DNA from: Aureibaculum algae
GTDB taxonomy: Bacteria; Bacteroidota; Bacteroidia; Flavobacteriales; Flavobacteriaceae
Reading direction: 5' to 3'
NCBI RefSeq assembly: GCF_006065315.1
Contig: NZ_CP040749.1
Coordinates: forward strand, 186,001-250,000
Length of the DNA stretch: 64,000 nt
Shown: one piece after another, positions 24,689 through 33,886 of the stretch
Position numbering within the stretch: position 1 is the first letter of the stretch
How the letters are laid out: every line of letters begins with the position of its first letter
The notes under the pieces: model-generated
What the model was told of the DNA's origin: nothing
Seen by the model: only the letters and a program-made list of their open reading frames with translations
Database searches by the model: none
Position numbers and translations under genes: made by a program

Positions 24689-25411
24689 TTAGTGTTGTTT
24701 ATATTTCTCATTTTCATAAGTCAGGGTAACTTTTTCAGTTTGCACAGAAGTTACCTTGTCTTCACATTCACCTTTACTTTCCTCATACACAACAGTTTTG
24801 TTGGTAATGTCTACAACGATATCTAAGAAGCCATTAGTTGCGTTTTTAGATATTGACAATTGTCTGCTTTCAATTTCAAATTTTCCATAACACTTCATGT
24901 CGGTTTCACCTATCGATTCATAAATAGGGTAGTTCTTTAGTATGTTTTTTAATTTTTTACCATTCGGTGTAAATAGTGAAATTGTACTGTCGTAATAGGG
25001 GTTTGGTTGTGACATGCTTCTCGATTTTAAAACAACACCAAATGCGTTTGTGTTTTTATCAATTAAATACGAAGTTGTATCAATACTAATGTCATAAATA
25101 AAAATCGCGTCAGATTGCCATCCACTTGTTTCGTAACTTTCAATAAATAAACTTTTAATTTCTTTCGTTTTATTGTTGACTAAAACGACATAACTATCTA
25201 ACGCAGTAAAATCTTCTTCTTGTTTTCCTATTTTGGGTATTACAATAGCAGTTTCATCTGTATTGTAGGGTAATTGCATTTCGGCGAAGGAACCATCACA
25301 ATCTTCTTCATTTATATTTAATTGATTCATCACATTTAATGTTAAATCAGATAATTGTGCAAAGGAAATTTGGCAGCAAAAAGCAAAGAATAGAATACTT
25401 TTAAAATTCAT
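24689..25411 (-). CDS. Secreted protein of unknown function
   Basis: A 240-residue protein with signal peptide MNFKSILFFAFCCQISFAQ. The mature part is beta-rich with no motif I recognise. It has cysteines at EEDCDGSF, MKCYGKF and KGECEDK. I use the ATG at 25411; ATGs at 25417 and 25441 are in frame but lengthen the signal peptide without reason. It is followed within 3 bases by the zinc-ribbon gene. Confidence 0.65.
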   Translation of the reverse strand: MNFKSILFFAFCCQISFAQLSDLTLNVMNQLNINEEDCDGSFAEMQLPYNTDETAIVIPKIGKQEEDFTALDSYVVLVNNKTKEIKSLFIESYETSGWQSDAIFIYDISIDTTSYLIDKNTNAFGVVLKSRSMSQPNPYYDSTISLFTPNGKKLKNILKNYPIYESIGETDMKCYGKFEIESRQLSISKNATNGFLDIVVDITNKTVVYEESKGECEDKVTSVQTEKVTLTYENEKYKQH

Positions 25412-25566
25412 GGTCATGATTATATATAATGCAATATACAATTTATCCGTTTACATTCAGGTATGCCTTGATTAAATACACTAGTAAGTAATCTTTCAAT
25501 ACTTAATAATATTTTAAGTAGATGTTCTATTTTTCAGTAATTTAGCTTAGTTAATTACGTACTATA

Positions 25567-26628
25567 ATGGATTTAAAAGATGGTGTAAAAACCTCGGAAA
25601 ATAAAGTGTCCTCTGAAGCTTATAAGCTATGTGAATTTGTTAAAGATAAAAGCAATTCATTGATAGATCGATTAGAAAGTTTCGAAGATATTATTAATTT
25701 GGAATCTGGAGATACAGGTTTAAATAGAGCAAAAACGCTGGAACGTGAGTTTGATATTCGTCAATTATATATAAAATATGAGGGAGACAATCCGACAGGT
25801 ACACAAAAAGATCGTATAGCTTTTGCTCAAGTTTATGATGCATTGCGTAGAGAGTTTGATGTAATTTCTTTAGCTACCTGTGGTAATTATGGTGTAGCAA
25901 TGGCATTAGCTTCAAATCTTGCCGGCATTAAATGTAAAATTTACATACCGGAAACTTATCATACTGATCGGATTATTGAAATGGAGTCACTCAATGCAGA
26001 AATTATACGTTTGCCTGGAAGTTATGAAGATGTTGTTATGAGTAGCACGGTAATTGCTGAAAAAAATGGGTGGTATGATGCCAACCCAGGAGGCGTAAAT
26101 ACACCTTTGCAAATTTCAGCCTATTCACAAATAGCTTTTGAAATTGTTGAAGAATTAGGTGATGCACCTATGTATTGTGCTGCTCCAGTTTCTAATGGCA
26201 CTTTGTTTGCTGGTATCTATCGCGGATTTGTAAGTCTTTACAAAAGAGGGAAAACTTCTAGAATTCCTAAAATGATTGCCGGATCTTCTTCTGGTAAAAA
26301 CCCTATTGTACAATCTTTTAAACAAGGCTTAGACTATTGTAAAGATTTAAACCCTGAAGCTATAAAAGAAACAAAATACAATGAACCCTTAATTAATTGG
26401 CATAGTTTTGATGGTGAAGAGGCGTTATATGCCTTGCAACAATCGGAAGGTGAGGCATTCAATATTAGTGATAAAAAAATGAAAGAAATGTGTTCGTTCT
26501 TGTTGAAAAAAGAAGGGATAAAAATATTGCCAGCGGCTACAGCAGGTCTTATTGCCTTATTAGAATTAGATGAAAAATTAAACTTTAAACCTGATAGATT
26601 TGTGGCAGTTATCACCGCAAAATTTTAA
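25567..26628 (+). CDS. PLP-dependent threonine synthase-like enzyme
   Basis: A 353-residue fold-type II PLP enzyme. The PLP lysine is K81 in NPTGTQKDR, a motif like NPTGSFKDR of threonine synthase, and the phosphate-binding loop is likely SNGTLFAG near residues 210-217. LATCGNYGVAMALA is the substrate-side loop. It is 17 bases upstream of dgcN and, with dgcN and dgcA, probably forms an operon for amino-acid turnover. It lacks the N-terminal domain of classical threonine synthases and could be an ammonia-lyase or racemase; the substrate is unknown. Confidence 0.82.
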   Translation: MDLKDGVKTSENKVSSEAYKLCEFVKDKSNSLIDRLESFEDIINLESGDTGLNRAKTLEREFDIRQLYIKYEGDNPTGTQKDRIAFAQVYDALRREFDVISLATCGNYGVAMALASNLAGIKCKIYIPETYHTDRIIEMESLNAEIIRLPGSYEDVVMSSTVIAEKNGWYDANPGGVNTPLQISAYSQIAFEIVEELGDAPMYCAAPVSNGTLFAGIYRGFVSLYKRGKTSRIPKMIAGSSSGKNPIVQSFKQGLDYCKDLNPEAIKETKYNEPLINWHSFDGEEALYALQQSEGEAFNISDKKMKEMCSFLLKKEGIKILPAATAGLIALLELDEKLNFKPDRFVAVITAKF

Positions 26629-26645
26629 AATAAAATTAGTTAAAG

Positions 26646-27716
26646 ATGAAAAATTCAATTGATGGAAAAGCATTAGTTTATTGTGACGATGCTTTTAACA
26701 CGCCTAACGGAAAAACGGCTCACGGATTAGTTCGTTTTACCGAACGATACGACGTTGTTGGTGTTATTGATGGTAATTATGCTGGGCAAGATGCTGGGCA
26801 AGTATTGGATGGAAAAGCAAATAATATACCAATTTTTAAAAGTATTGAAAGTGCTGTAAAGAAGCTGACAGAAACGAATAATGCACCTAGATCTTTGGTT
26901 ATTGGGTTAGCTCCTGATGGAGGTCGTTTACCAATTCAGGCTAAAGATACTATTAAAAAAGCCTTAGAAATGGGGTGGAACGTTGATAGTGGATTACATG
27001 ATTTTCTAACAAATGATAAAGTGCTAACGAAATTAGCTGCTGAAAATAATTGCACTATTAGAGACGTACGTAAAACTCCAGATAGAGATCAACTTCATTT
27101 TTTTACAGGAGACATAGAAAAAGTTAATTGTTTAAAATTAGCCATTTTAGGTACAGATTCTGCCATTGGTAAACGCACCACAGCTTGGATTATCGTTCAC
27201 GCTTTTCGAAAAGCTGGACTAAAGTCGGAAATGATAGGAACTGGTCAAACTGCATGGATGCAAGGGGCTAAGTATTCTATGATTATGGATAGCTGTATCA
27301 ATGATTTTGTCTCTGGAGAAATTGAACACGCAGTAGTCAGTGCCTACAGCAATGAAAAGCCTAATGTTATTGTCATTGAAGGTCAAGGAAGTTTAATGAA
27401 TCCTGCCTACCCAGGTGGATTTGAAATTTTAGCTGCTGGAAGACCAGATTATGTTATTTTACAGCATGCTCCTAAACGTGTTGAGTATGATGGGTTTCCT
27501 GGATATAAATTGCATTCAATAAAGGAGCAAATCAATGCTATTGAGGTTATTTCGGGTAAAAAAGTAATTGCAATTACCATAAACCACGAAGAAATGACAG
27601 CAGATGAAATTTTACCTGCTTGCGAAGCAGTAGAAAAAGAAACAGGATTACCAACTTTTGATGTATTGGCTCATGGAGCTGACGAGTTAATTAGTCTGTT
27701 AAAATCGAAAATCTAA
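26646..27716 (+). CDS. dgcN: DUF1611 protein, probable D-glutamate N-acetyltransferase DgcN
   Basis: A 356-residue cytoplasmic protein of the DUF1611 family. The N-terminal half is Rossmann-like; the C-terminal half has a P-loop GTDSAIGKRTT at about residues 175-185 and VIVIEGQGSLMNPAYPGG as a Walker B-like segment. A member in marine bacteria was reported to acetylate D-glutamate using acetyl-CoA and named DgcN. The adjacent dgcA-type gene supports that role here; activity in this organism is inferred. Confidence 0.8.
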   Translation: MKNSIDGKALVYCDDAFNTPNGKTAHGLVRFTERYDVVGVIDGNYAGQDAGQVLDGKANNIPIFKSIESAVKKLTETNNAPRSLVIGLAPDGGRLPIQAKDTIKKALEMGWNVDSGLHDFLTNDKVLTKLAAENNCTIRDVRKTPDRDQLHFFTGDIEKVNCLKLAILGTDSAIGKRTTAWIIVHAFRKAGLKSEMIGTGQTAWMQGAKYSMIMDSCINDFVSGEIEHAVVSAYSNEKPNVIVIEGQGSLMNPAYPGGFEILAAGRPDYVILQHAPKRVEYDGFPGYKLHSIKEQINAIEVISGKKVIAITINHEEMTADEILPACEAVEKETGLPTFDVLAHGADELISLLKSKI

Positions 27717-27913
27717 TAACCAATAATGCTGCATACATTAATTTTCCTCTTTTATAAGTCCATCAAATTATTGTTGAGCTCATAAGGGTAAAAGTAACGT
27801 ATAGCATTATCAAAATAACACTAGGTCATATGTGGTGTTTTTAATATTTAGGCCTGCTCCTAATTTCAGTACCTTGTTACTAATCAAGTAGTCCGTTTAG
27901 CTTTTAAATAAAA

Positions 27914-28975
27914 ATGAGAATTAATAAAATATCTTACCAACGTTTTGAAATTAAATTATCAGAACCTTATACCATTGCGTATGAAACCATAAGTAAATCG
28001 GTTAACTTTATTCTAAAAATAGAAACCGAATCCCTTTTGGTGGGGTACGGTTGTGCAGCACCTGACCCGGTAGTTACGAATGAAACTCCTGAAGCGGTAG
28101 AAACAGCTATTAATGATATTATCATTCCTTTTTTAAAAGGTAAAAACCCATTTCATTATGCTAAAATACTTGCGGATTTAAAAGTGTTGTTAAAAGAAAA
28201 GTCATCATCCTTGGCCATGGTAGATTTGGCATTACATGATTTAATCGCCAAAAAAGCGGACGTGCCGTTGTATCAATATTTAGGAGGTTATCGCAATAGT
28301 ATTGCAACGAGTATTACTATTGGGATTCTTCCAATACAAGAAACATTGAAACAAGCCACAGAATTTGTAAAACAAGGGTTTAGTATTTTAAAGATTAAGG
28401 GGGGACTCGATGTTTCAGAAGATATTGAAAAGATGATGCGAATACATGAAGCCTACCCGAATATTAAATTGCGATTTGATGGAAATCAAGGCTATTCTTT
28501 TTCTGAATCTATTGCCTTTGTAAAAGGAACTGAAAAAATTGGAATAGAAGTATTTGAACAACCAACATTAGTTGAGAATGAAGAAAAATTAGGTAAAGTA
28601 ACCCAAAATGTGCACTTGCCAGTAATGGCTGATGAAAGTTTAAAAACATTAAAAGATGTCTTCCGTCTCGCCCAAAATGAGCATATCGATATGGTGAATA
28701 TTAAATTGCAGAAAGTAGGTGGTATTTTAGAAGGGTTGCATATAAATTCTGTGGCTAAATCGGCTAAATTAGAAGCTATGGTGGGGTGTATTGATGAGTG
28801 TGGTTTAGGTATTTCAGCAGGCTTACATTTTGCTCTTTCTAGACCTAATATTCATTATGCTGACTTAGACGGGCACCTCGATATGATCAACGATCCATGT
28901 AAAGGTTTGTTTACTTTAAAAGATGGAGTACTTTATCCTAGTTCTTATCCAGGATTGGGTAATTTAAATCTTTAG
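27914..28975 (+). CDS. dgcA: Enolase-superfamily epimerase, probable N-acetyl-D-glutamate racemase DgcA
   Basis: A 353-residue enolase-superfamily enzyme of the MLE/dipeptide epimerase group. The catalytic lysines are in ILKIKGG (KxK) and NIKLQKVGG; metal ligands are in RFDGNQGYS, FEQPT and ADESL. It is closest to L-Ala-D/L-Glu epimerases, and the preceding DUF1611 gene points to DgcA, which racemises N-acetyl-D-glutamate. A dipeptide-epimerase role in recycling of murein peptides cannot be excluded. The 197-base gap after dgcN holds a weak hairpin (about 27811-27836) but no gene. Confidence 0.8.
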   Translation: MRINKISYQRFEIKLSEPYTIAYETISKSVNFILKIETESLLVGYGCAAPDPVVTNETPEAVETAINDIIIPFLKGKNPFHYAKILADLKVLLKEKSSSLAMVDLALHDLIAKKADVPLYQYLGGYRNSIATSITIGILPIQETLKQATEFVKQGFSILKIKGGLDVSEDIEKMMRIHEAYPNIKLRFDGNQGYSFSESIAFVKGTEKIGIEVFEQPTLVENEEKLGKVTQNVHLPVMADESLKTLKDVFRLAQNEHIDMVNIKLQKVGGILEGLHINSVAKSAKLEAMVGCIDECGLGISAGLHFALSRPNIHYADLDGHLDMINDPCKGLFTLKDGVLYPSSYPGLGNLNL

Positions 28976-29055
28976 TATTTTTTCACCTGCCACAATGGTA
29001 TTTAGTATATTAAAATACAGTTATTTACAAAAGATTTAATACTAATCGGTATGTT

Positions 29056-29697
29056 TTATTTTATATTTTTATTGGCAATAAGCAATGTATTTGAGCCATT
29101 TACCTTTTCTTCAATGGCAACATCATAGTTTTTACCTTCTAATAATTGCACAATTTTGGTAATTTTATTTCCATCTTTCAATTCTAAAGAAGCGTTGCAT
29201 AAAATAGTAGAAGAAGCGTTCGTTAAATTTCTCCAAAATGGACTTTCTAAAAATGGACTGGGCACCTTAGTGTCAATGTATAAATCAATGATTATTAAAT
29301 CGAAATTTTTGGTGTTTAGCTGCATGAAAAGTTCGGCGTCATCACAAATAATAGAAAGATTTTCACCTTCTTTAACATCAAACTCTTCGTCGGCAATTTT
29401 TATAATTACAGGGTCAATTTCTACAGCTGTAATTTTATGTTTATAATTGAAATCGTTTTGTAAGGTTTTAATAACGCTACCACCTCCCATACCTAAAATA
29501 AGGATTTCTTTACAAGTACTAAGATCAACTTTTTGCAAGCCTATTTTTAATATTTTCTGTAGAGAGCCGTATGAATAGTTGGCATTTTTAGAATTTAGGT
29601 GCTTAATGCCATTATACCAAGTAATTTCCAATTCGCCACTAAAATTAGAGGTTATTTTTTTGGTAACTGGGTAAATATAACTGAAGAGTTTTTTCAT
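29056..29697 (-). CDS. Spermidine synthase-like methyltransferase-fold protein
   Basis: A 213-residue protein with the Rossmann fold of spermidine synthases: ILILGMGGGSVIKTL binds the nucleoside, AVEIDPVIIKIADEEF follows, then ICDDAELFM and DLIIIDLYID. It lacks the N-terminal beta hairpin of full spermidine synthase, so the amine substrate is doubtful. I chose the ATG at 29697, since the open frame back to 29730 passes through the promoter at 29706-29713. Confidence 0.8.
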   Translation of the reverse strand: MKKLFSYIYPVTKKITSNFSGELEITWYNGIKHLNSKNANYSYGSLQKILKIGLQKVDLSTCKEILILGMGGGSVIKTLQNDFNYKHKITAVEIDPVIIKIADEEFDVKEGENLSIICDDAELFMQLNTKNFDLIIIDLYIDTKVPSPFLESPFWRNLTNASSTILCNASLELKDGNKITKIVQLLEGKNYDVAIEEKVNGSNTLLIANKNIK

Positions 29698-29705
29698 TTG
29701 AAAAA

Positions 29706-29713
29706 CAAATTTA
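29706..29713 (-). promoter_or_regulatory. -7 promoter element TAAATTTG of the spermidine synthase-like gene
   Basis: Exact TAnnTTTG match on the minus strand, 8 bases before the ATG at 29697, implying a leaderless or nearly leaderless mRNA. Confidence 0.55.
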
Positions 29714-30009
29714 CGATTAATTTGAAACATTTGTTAATAAAATTTCGACTGCTAAGACGGGTGTAGATAATCAAAATTTTTGCCAACGTTGTTAGTTTCA
29801 AACAAGTACAAAAGTCGAGGTAAATAATAGATTTTTATGAACTTGATTATGCAAATTAAGTATTGATAGTTAAACGTTTGTAAATCAATATTGTTGAAGT
29901 GATACTAACACAATGTTAATAAAAATTGGAAAAAGATAATCTTGGGTATGTGAAATGAAAGCGATAAAACAGCAATTTTACAGTCCTCAACTTCACGAGT
30001 ATTTTAAAA

Positions 30010-30017
30010 TAAATTTG
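30010..30017 (+). promoter_or_regulatory. -7 promoter element TAAATTTG of nrdBA
   Basis: Exact TAnnTTTG match ending only 2 bases before the nrdB ATG at 30020; the transcript would start at or inside the start codon unless another promoter is used. Confidence 0.5.
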
Positions 30018-30019
30018 CC

Positions 30020-31294
30020 ATGGAAATTACGCATTTAGTAAAACGGGATTATACTAAAGAATCGTTTCAGTTATATAAAATAACTCAAGCTGTTTTTAAA
30101 GCAATGAGAGCCGCTGAGCATGGAGATATTGATGATGCTGAAAAAATTACTGAAAGTGTTTATCAATCTCTTTTAGAGAGAAAAGCAAAACATCAAGACT
30201 ATTTGCCTACCATTGAGCAAGTACAAGATTTTGTTGAGAACAAGTTAATGGAAAGTGGCTTTTTTGATGTTGCTAAAGGGTATATTCTTTATAGAAATGA
30301 GCAAGCTCAAAAACGTAAATCGAATATTTTTGAAAAGAGAATTAACCTAAAACCTTACGAGTATCCAGCACTTTACGAATATGTTTCGGCAATTCGTCAT
30401 TCATATTGGATTCATACTGAATATAATTATACAAGTGATGTTCAAGATTTTAAAACTCGCTTAACTGAAGTAGAGCAAAGTGCTATAAAAAACACAATGT
30501 TGGCCATTTCTCAAATTGAAGTAGCCGTTAAAAGTTTTTGGGGCGATATTTATCATAAAATGCCTAAACCAGAAATAGGTTCAGTAGGTGCAACATTTGC
30601 AGAAAGTGAAGTGCGTCATCATGATGCGTATTCACATTTACTTGAAATTTTAGGTTTGAATGATGAATTTAAGAACCTAAAGAAAAAACCTGTAATTATG
30701 AAACGGGTTCAATATTTGGAAACTGCTTTAAAGAATGCCAAAAGTGATGATAATAAAGAATATGCAGAATCTATTTTGCTTTTCTCATTATTTATCGAAC
30801 ATGTATCATTGTTTTCTCAGTTTTTAATCATAATGGCTTTTAACAAGCATAAAAACATGTTAAAAGGTATTTCAAATGTTGTAGAAGCAACATCTAAAGA
30901 AGAACAAATTCATGGTGATTTTGGTATCGATATTATCAAAATAATTAAAGATGAAAATCCTGATTGGTTTGATGATGATCACGCCAACATGATTCAAGAC
31001 ATGTGTCGAGAAGCATTTGTTTCTGAAAGCAGTATTGTAGATTGGATTTTTGAAGCAGGCGAATTAGATTTTCTACCAAAAGCATTGGTAAATGAATTTA
31101 TCAAAAAACGTTTTAACAATTCTTTAGAGAGCATTGGCATTGCTAAAGTATTTGAAGTAGACGAAATATTATTAAACGAAACCGAGTGGTTTGACGATGA
31201 AATTATTGGCACCAAACATGGCGATTTTTTCGTAAAACGCTCAATCAACTATAGTAAAAGAACCAAAAGTATAACCAGCGACGACTTATTTTAA
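30020..31294 (+). CDS. nrdB: Ribonucleotide reductase beta subunit with N-terminal ATP-cone
   Basis: A 424-residue radical-generating subunit of class Ia ribonucleotide reductase. Residues 1 to about 100 are an ATP-cone (ITHLVKRDYTKESFQLYKI, LPTIEQVQDFVENKLMESG, VAKGYILYRNEQ), which in most species sits on NrdA. The di-iron domain follows: E197 and H200 in SEVRHHDAY, radical tyrosine Y204, and EEQIH. Fusion of the cone to NrdB is known in some flavobacteria (Leeuwenhoekiella blandensis), where it controls beta oligomerisation. The stop overlaps the nrdA start (TAATG). Confidence 0.95.
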   Translation: MEITHLVKRDYTKESFQLYKITQAVFKAMRAAEHGDIDDAEKITESVYQSLLERKAKHQDYLPTIEQVQDFVENKLMESGFFDVAKGYILYRNEQAQKRKSNIFEKRINLKPYEYPALYEYVSAIRHSYWIHTEYNYTSDVQDFKTRLTEVEQSAIKNTMLAISQIEVAVKSFWGDIYHKMPKPEIGSVGATFAESEVRHHDAYSHLLEILGLNDEFKNLKKKPVIMKRVQYLETALKNAKSDDNKEYAESILLFSLFIEHVSLFSQFLIIMAFNKHKNMLKGISNVVEATSKEEQIHGDFGIDIIKIIKDENPDWFDDDHANMIQDMCREAFVSESSIVDWIFEAGELDFLPKALVNEFIKKRFNNSLESIGIAKVFEVDEILLNETEWFDDEIIGTKHGDFFVKRSINYSKRTKSITSDDLF

Positions 31295-33078
31295 TGAACG
31301 ACTTAAACAAAACACAAGAATCAACAAAGACAACTTTATTAAACGAACAACTTTTAAAAGCAAGAAAAGAAACGCTTAAAAATTTAGCTCCATCAAAAGA
31401 AACCGGTTTTGAATGGTTAAATGAACATAGTCGTAATTTTTTAAATTCGGGCTATTTATCAGAAGGCGTAAATGCAGAGCAACGAATTAGAGAAATTGCT
31501 GATAGAGCAGAACAAATTTTAGATATGCCTGGTTTTTCAGAGAAATTCTTTGGCTATATGTCAGAAGGGTTTTTCTCATTAGCTTCACCAGTATGGTCAA
31601 ACTTCGGTAAAGAAAGAGGTTTGCCAATTAGCTGTTTTGGTTCGCATATTGGCGATGATATGGGTAATATACTTTATACCCAATCTGAAGTGGGTATGAT
31701 GTCTAAACTTGGAGGTGGAACTTCAGGATATTTTGGAAAAATAAGAGGTCGTGGTGCTGAAGTGACAGACAACGGACAAGCGTCTGGAGCAGTGCATATT
31801 ATGCAGCTTTTTGAATCTATGGTAGATGTCGTTAGCCAAGGTTCTATACGTCGTGGTCGTTTTTCGCCTTACTTACCTGTAGAGCATCCAGATATTATGG
31901 AATTTTTGGAAATCGGTACTGAAGGTAATCCAATTCAAGAGTTAACACACGGTGTAACGGTTACAGATAAGTGGATGCAAGAAATGATTGATGGTGATGC
32001 TGATAAGCGTACTATTTGGGCCAAAGTTTTACAACGTAGAGGTGAAATGGGTTATCCTTATATTTTCTTTAAAGATCACGCTAACAATTTTGCGGCCGAT
32101 GTATATAAAGACAAACAACATACCGTTTATGCAAGTAATTTATGTACGGAGATTATGTTACCATCAAACGATGATTGGTCGTTTGTATGTGTTTTATCAT
32201 CAGTAAATGTGCTTCATTATGATAGATGGAAGGATACAGATGCTGTTGAAACTATGGTTTACTTTTTAGATGCAGTAATCTCAGAATTTCTTGAGAAGTT
32301 AGAAAGATATCGCGATTCTGATAGTCGTGAAGATCGTCAAACGTTCTTGTTTATGGAGCGTGCTTATAATTTTGCAAAAGACAATCGTGCTTTAGGGTTA
32401 GGTGTTTTAGGTTGGCATTCATTATTGCAGTCTAAAGAACTAGCATTTAATAGTGAAAAAGCGTACATGTTAAACAACGAGATCTTTAAAAATATTAAGG
32501 TGAAATCTTACAAAGCATCTGCTGAGTTAGCTGATAAATTTGGAGAACCAGCGGTTTTAAAAGGATACGGAAGAAGAAATGCTACATTGAATGCTGTTGC
32601 ACCAACAACATCATCAGCGTTTATTTTAGGGCAAGTTTCTCAAGGTATTGAGCCAATTTGGTCTAATATTTATGTAAAAGATATTGCGAAAGTAAAAACT
32701 ACTATTAAAAATCCATTCTTAGTTAAGTTATTGGAAGAGAAAGGTCAAAATACGACTAGTGTTTGGCATAGTATCCGTGAACGGGATGGTTCAGTACAAC
32801 ATTTAGAGTTTTTAAGTGAGAATGAAAAAGAGGTGTTTAAAACATATCCTGAAATAGATCAAATGGATGTTGTTTATCAAGCAGCCAATCGTCAAAATCA
32901 TATTGATCAGGGGCAATCGGTAAACCTAATTATACACCCAGATACTCCTGTTAAGGAAATCAACAAAATACATGTTACAGCATGGCAAATGGGCTTAAAG
33001 TCATTGTACTATCAACATAGTATGAATGCTGCTCAGAAGTTTAAACAAAAGAAAGAGTGTAGTAGTTGCGAAGCGTAA
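31294..33078 (+). CDS. nrdA: Ribonucleotide reductase alpha subunit lacking an ATP-cone
   Basis: A 594-residue catalytic subunit, short because no ATP-cone precedes the barrel. Active-site features are visible: GLPISCFGS with the redox cysteine, NLCTEIMLPS with the Asn-Cys-Glu triad, FVCVLSSVN with the partner cysteine, and a C-terminal CSSCEA redox pair. The activity switch is presumably supplied by the cone on NrdB. It ends at a strong bidirectional terminator. Confidence 0.95.
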   Translation: MNDLNKTQESTKTTLLNEQLLKARKETLKNLAPSKETGFEWLNEHSRNFLNSGYLSEGVNAEQRIREIADRAEQILDMPGFSEKFFGYMSEGFFSLASPVWSNFGKERGLPISCFGSHIGDDMGNILYTQSEVGMMSKLGGGTSGYFGKIRGRGAEVTDNGQASGAVHIMQLFESMVDVVSQGSIRRGRFSPYLPVEHPDIMEFLEIGTEGNPIQELTHGVTVTDKWMQEMIDGDADKRTIWAKVLQRRGEMGYPYIFFKDHANNFAADVYKDKQHTVYASNLCTEIMLPSNDDWSFVCVLSSVNVLHYDRWKDTDAVETMVYFLDAVISEFLEKLERYRDSDSREDRQTFLFMERAYNFAKDNRALGLGVLGWHSLLQSKELAFNSEKAYMLNNEIFKNIKVKSYKASAELADKFGEPAVLKGYGRRNATLNAVAPTTSSAFILGQVSQGIEPIWSNIYVKDIAKVKTTIKNPFLVKLLEEKGQNTTSVWHSIRERDGSVQHLEFLSENEKEVFKTYPEIDQMDVVYQAANRQNHIDQGQSVNLIIHPDTPVKEINKIHVTAWQMGLKSLYYQHSMNAAQKFKQKKECSSCEA

Positions 33079-33097
33079 TTATTAGTTTACAATCCAT

Positions 33098-33136
33098 AAA
33101 AAAAGCCAGATACAATTAAATGTATCTGGCTTTTTT
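33098..33136. terminator. Bidirectional terminator between nrdA and hmuY
   Basis: A7-GCCAGATACA-ATTAAA-TGTATCTGGC-T6, a perfect 10-bp stem with tracts on both sides, placed between convergent genes. Confidence 0.9.
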
Positions 33137-33192
33137 GTTGACTTTTTAAATAGATTTCAAATCTAATAATAAAGAGGTTTTACTTCTTTTTT

Positions 33193-33816
33193 TTAGAAGG
33201 TTGTTACACCGTCATTTGGTTGATAAACATAATTGAAAGTAAAATAAGGACTTTCGCTAGTGTAAGCATCAGGTTCTGCCGGAGCATCTTTATAATAGCT
33301 CAAAATCTCCATTTTTGCATAGTTTCCAGTTCTTGTTTTAACTACTATTATTTTTCCTGGTGTAGGGTTAATTATATGTGAGGTTGCATCATAAGTATAC
33401 CAATTTGCTAAAACATACCCTCCTTCAGAGTCTTGGTTTAGTAATGTTGTATTTACTTCCGTAATGGTACTTAAAGTACCAGAAGCAATATATCCTGCAG
33501 CTTCATTAGTTCTTGTCGGTTCATCTATTGCTCCGGCAGATACACCACCATTAACAATAATTGATTGACCTCTAAAAGCGATATCCCATTCTGTTTCGCT
33601 TGTTGTGGTTAAACCTGTTGCAAAATCGAACTTTGTAAATTCCCCTGAAGCTGGACCAGGTGCTCCTTGTTGACTTCCACCACCTACTGGTGCGTATAAA
33701 TTGACTACGTTTTCAGATTTTACTTCTACTAACGGAGTTGGGTCATCGTCATCACTACATGATGTAAATCCTACAAATAATGCTACTACTATTAAAAATT
33801 TTATTGTTTTACTCAT
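33193..33816 (-). CDS. HmuY-family haem-binding lipoprotein
   Basis: A 207-residue lipoprotein with signal MSKTIKFLIVVALFVGFTSC and an acidic linker DDDDP after the acylated cysteine. The mature part has the HmuY hallmarks TSETEWDIAFRG and YFTFNYVYQPN. HmuY proteins capture haem and pass it to a TonB receptor, which is the gene just upstream. I use the ATG at 33816 since it gives a proper lipoprotein signal; the frame opens at 33867. The gap to the receptor gene is short, so one transcript is likely. Confidence 0.85.
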   Translation of the reverse strand: MSKTIKFLIVVALFVGFTSCSDDDDPTPLVEVKSENVVNLYAPVGGGSQQGAPGPASGEFTKFDFATGLTTTSETEWDIAFRGQSIIVNGGVSAGAIDEPTRTNEAAGYIASGTLSTITEVNTTLLNQDSEGGYVLANWYTYDATSHIINPTPGKIIVVKTRTGNYAKMEILSYYKDAPAEPDAYTSESPYFTFNYVYQPNDGVTTF

Positions 33817-33886
33817 AGAATTACTATTTTTTGTAATGTGTTCGTGATTTTTCTTTGAAAAGTTCATGTTTATTTATTGTTATAAA

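Noticed and set aside
27811..27836. Terminator between dgcN and dgcA
   Set aside because: The AACAC/GTGTT stem is only 5 bp with a large loop; too weak to claim.
29886..29918. NrdR box before nrdB (TAACACAATGTTA and CAATATTG)
   Set aside because: The palindromes are weak matches and their centres lie about 22 bases apart, not the usual three helical turns.
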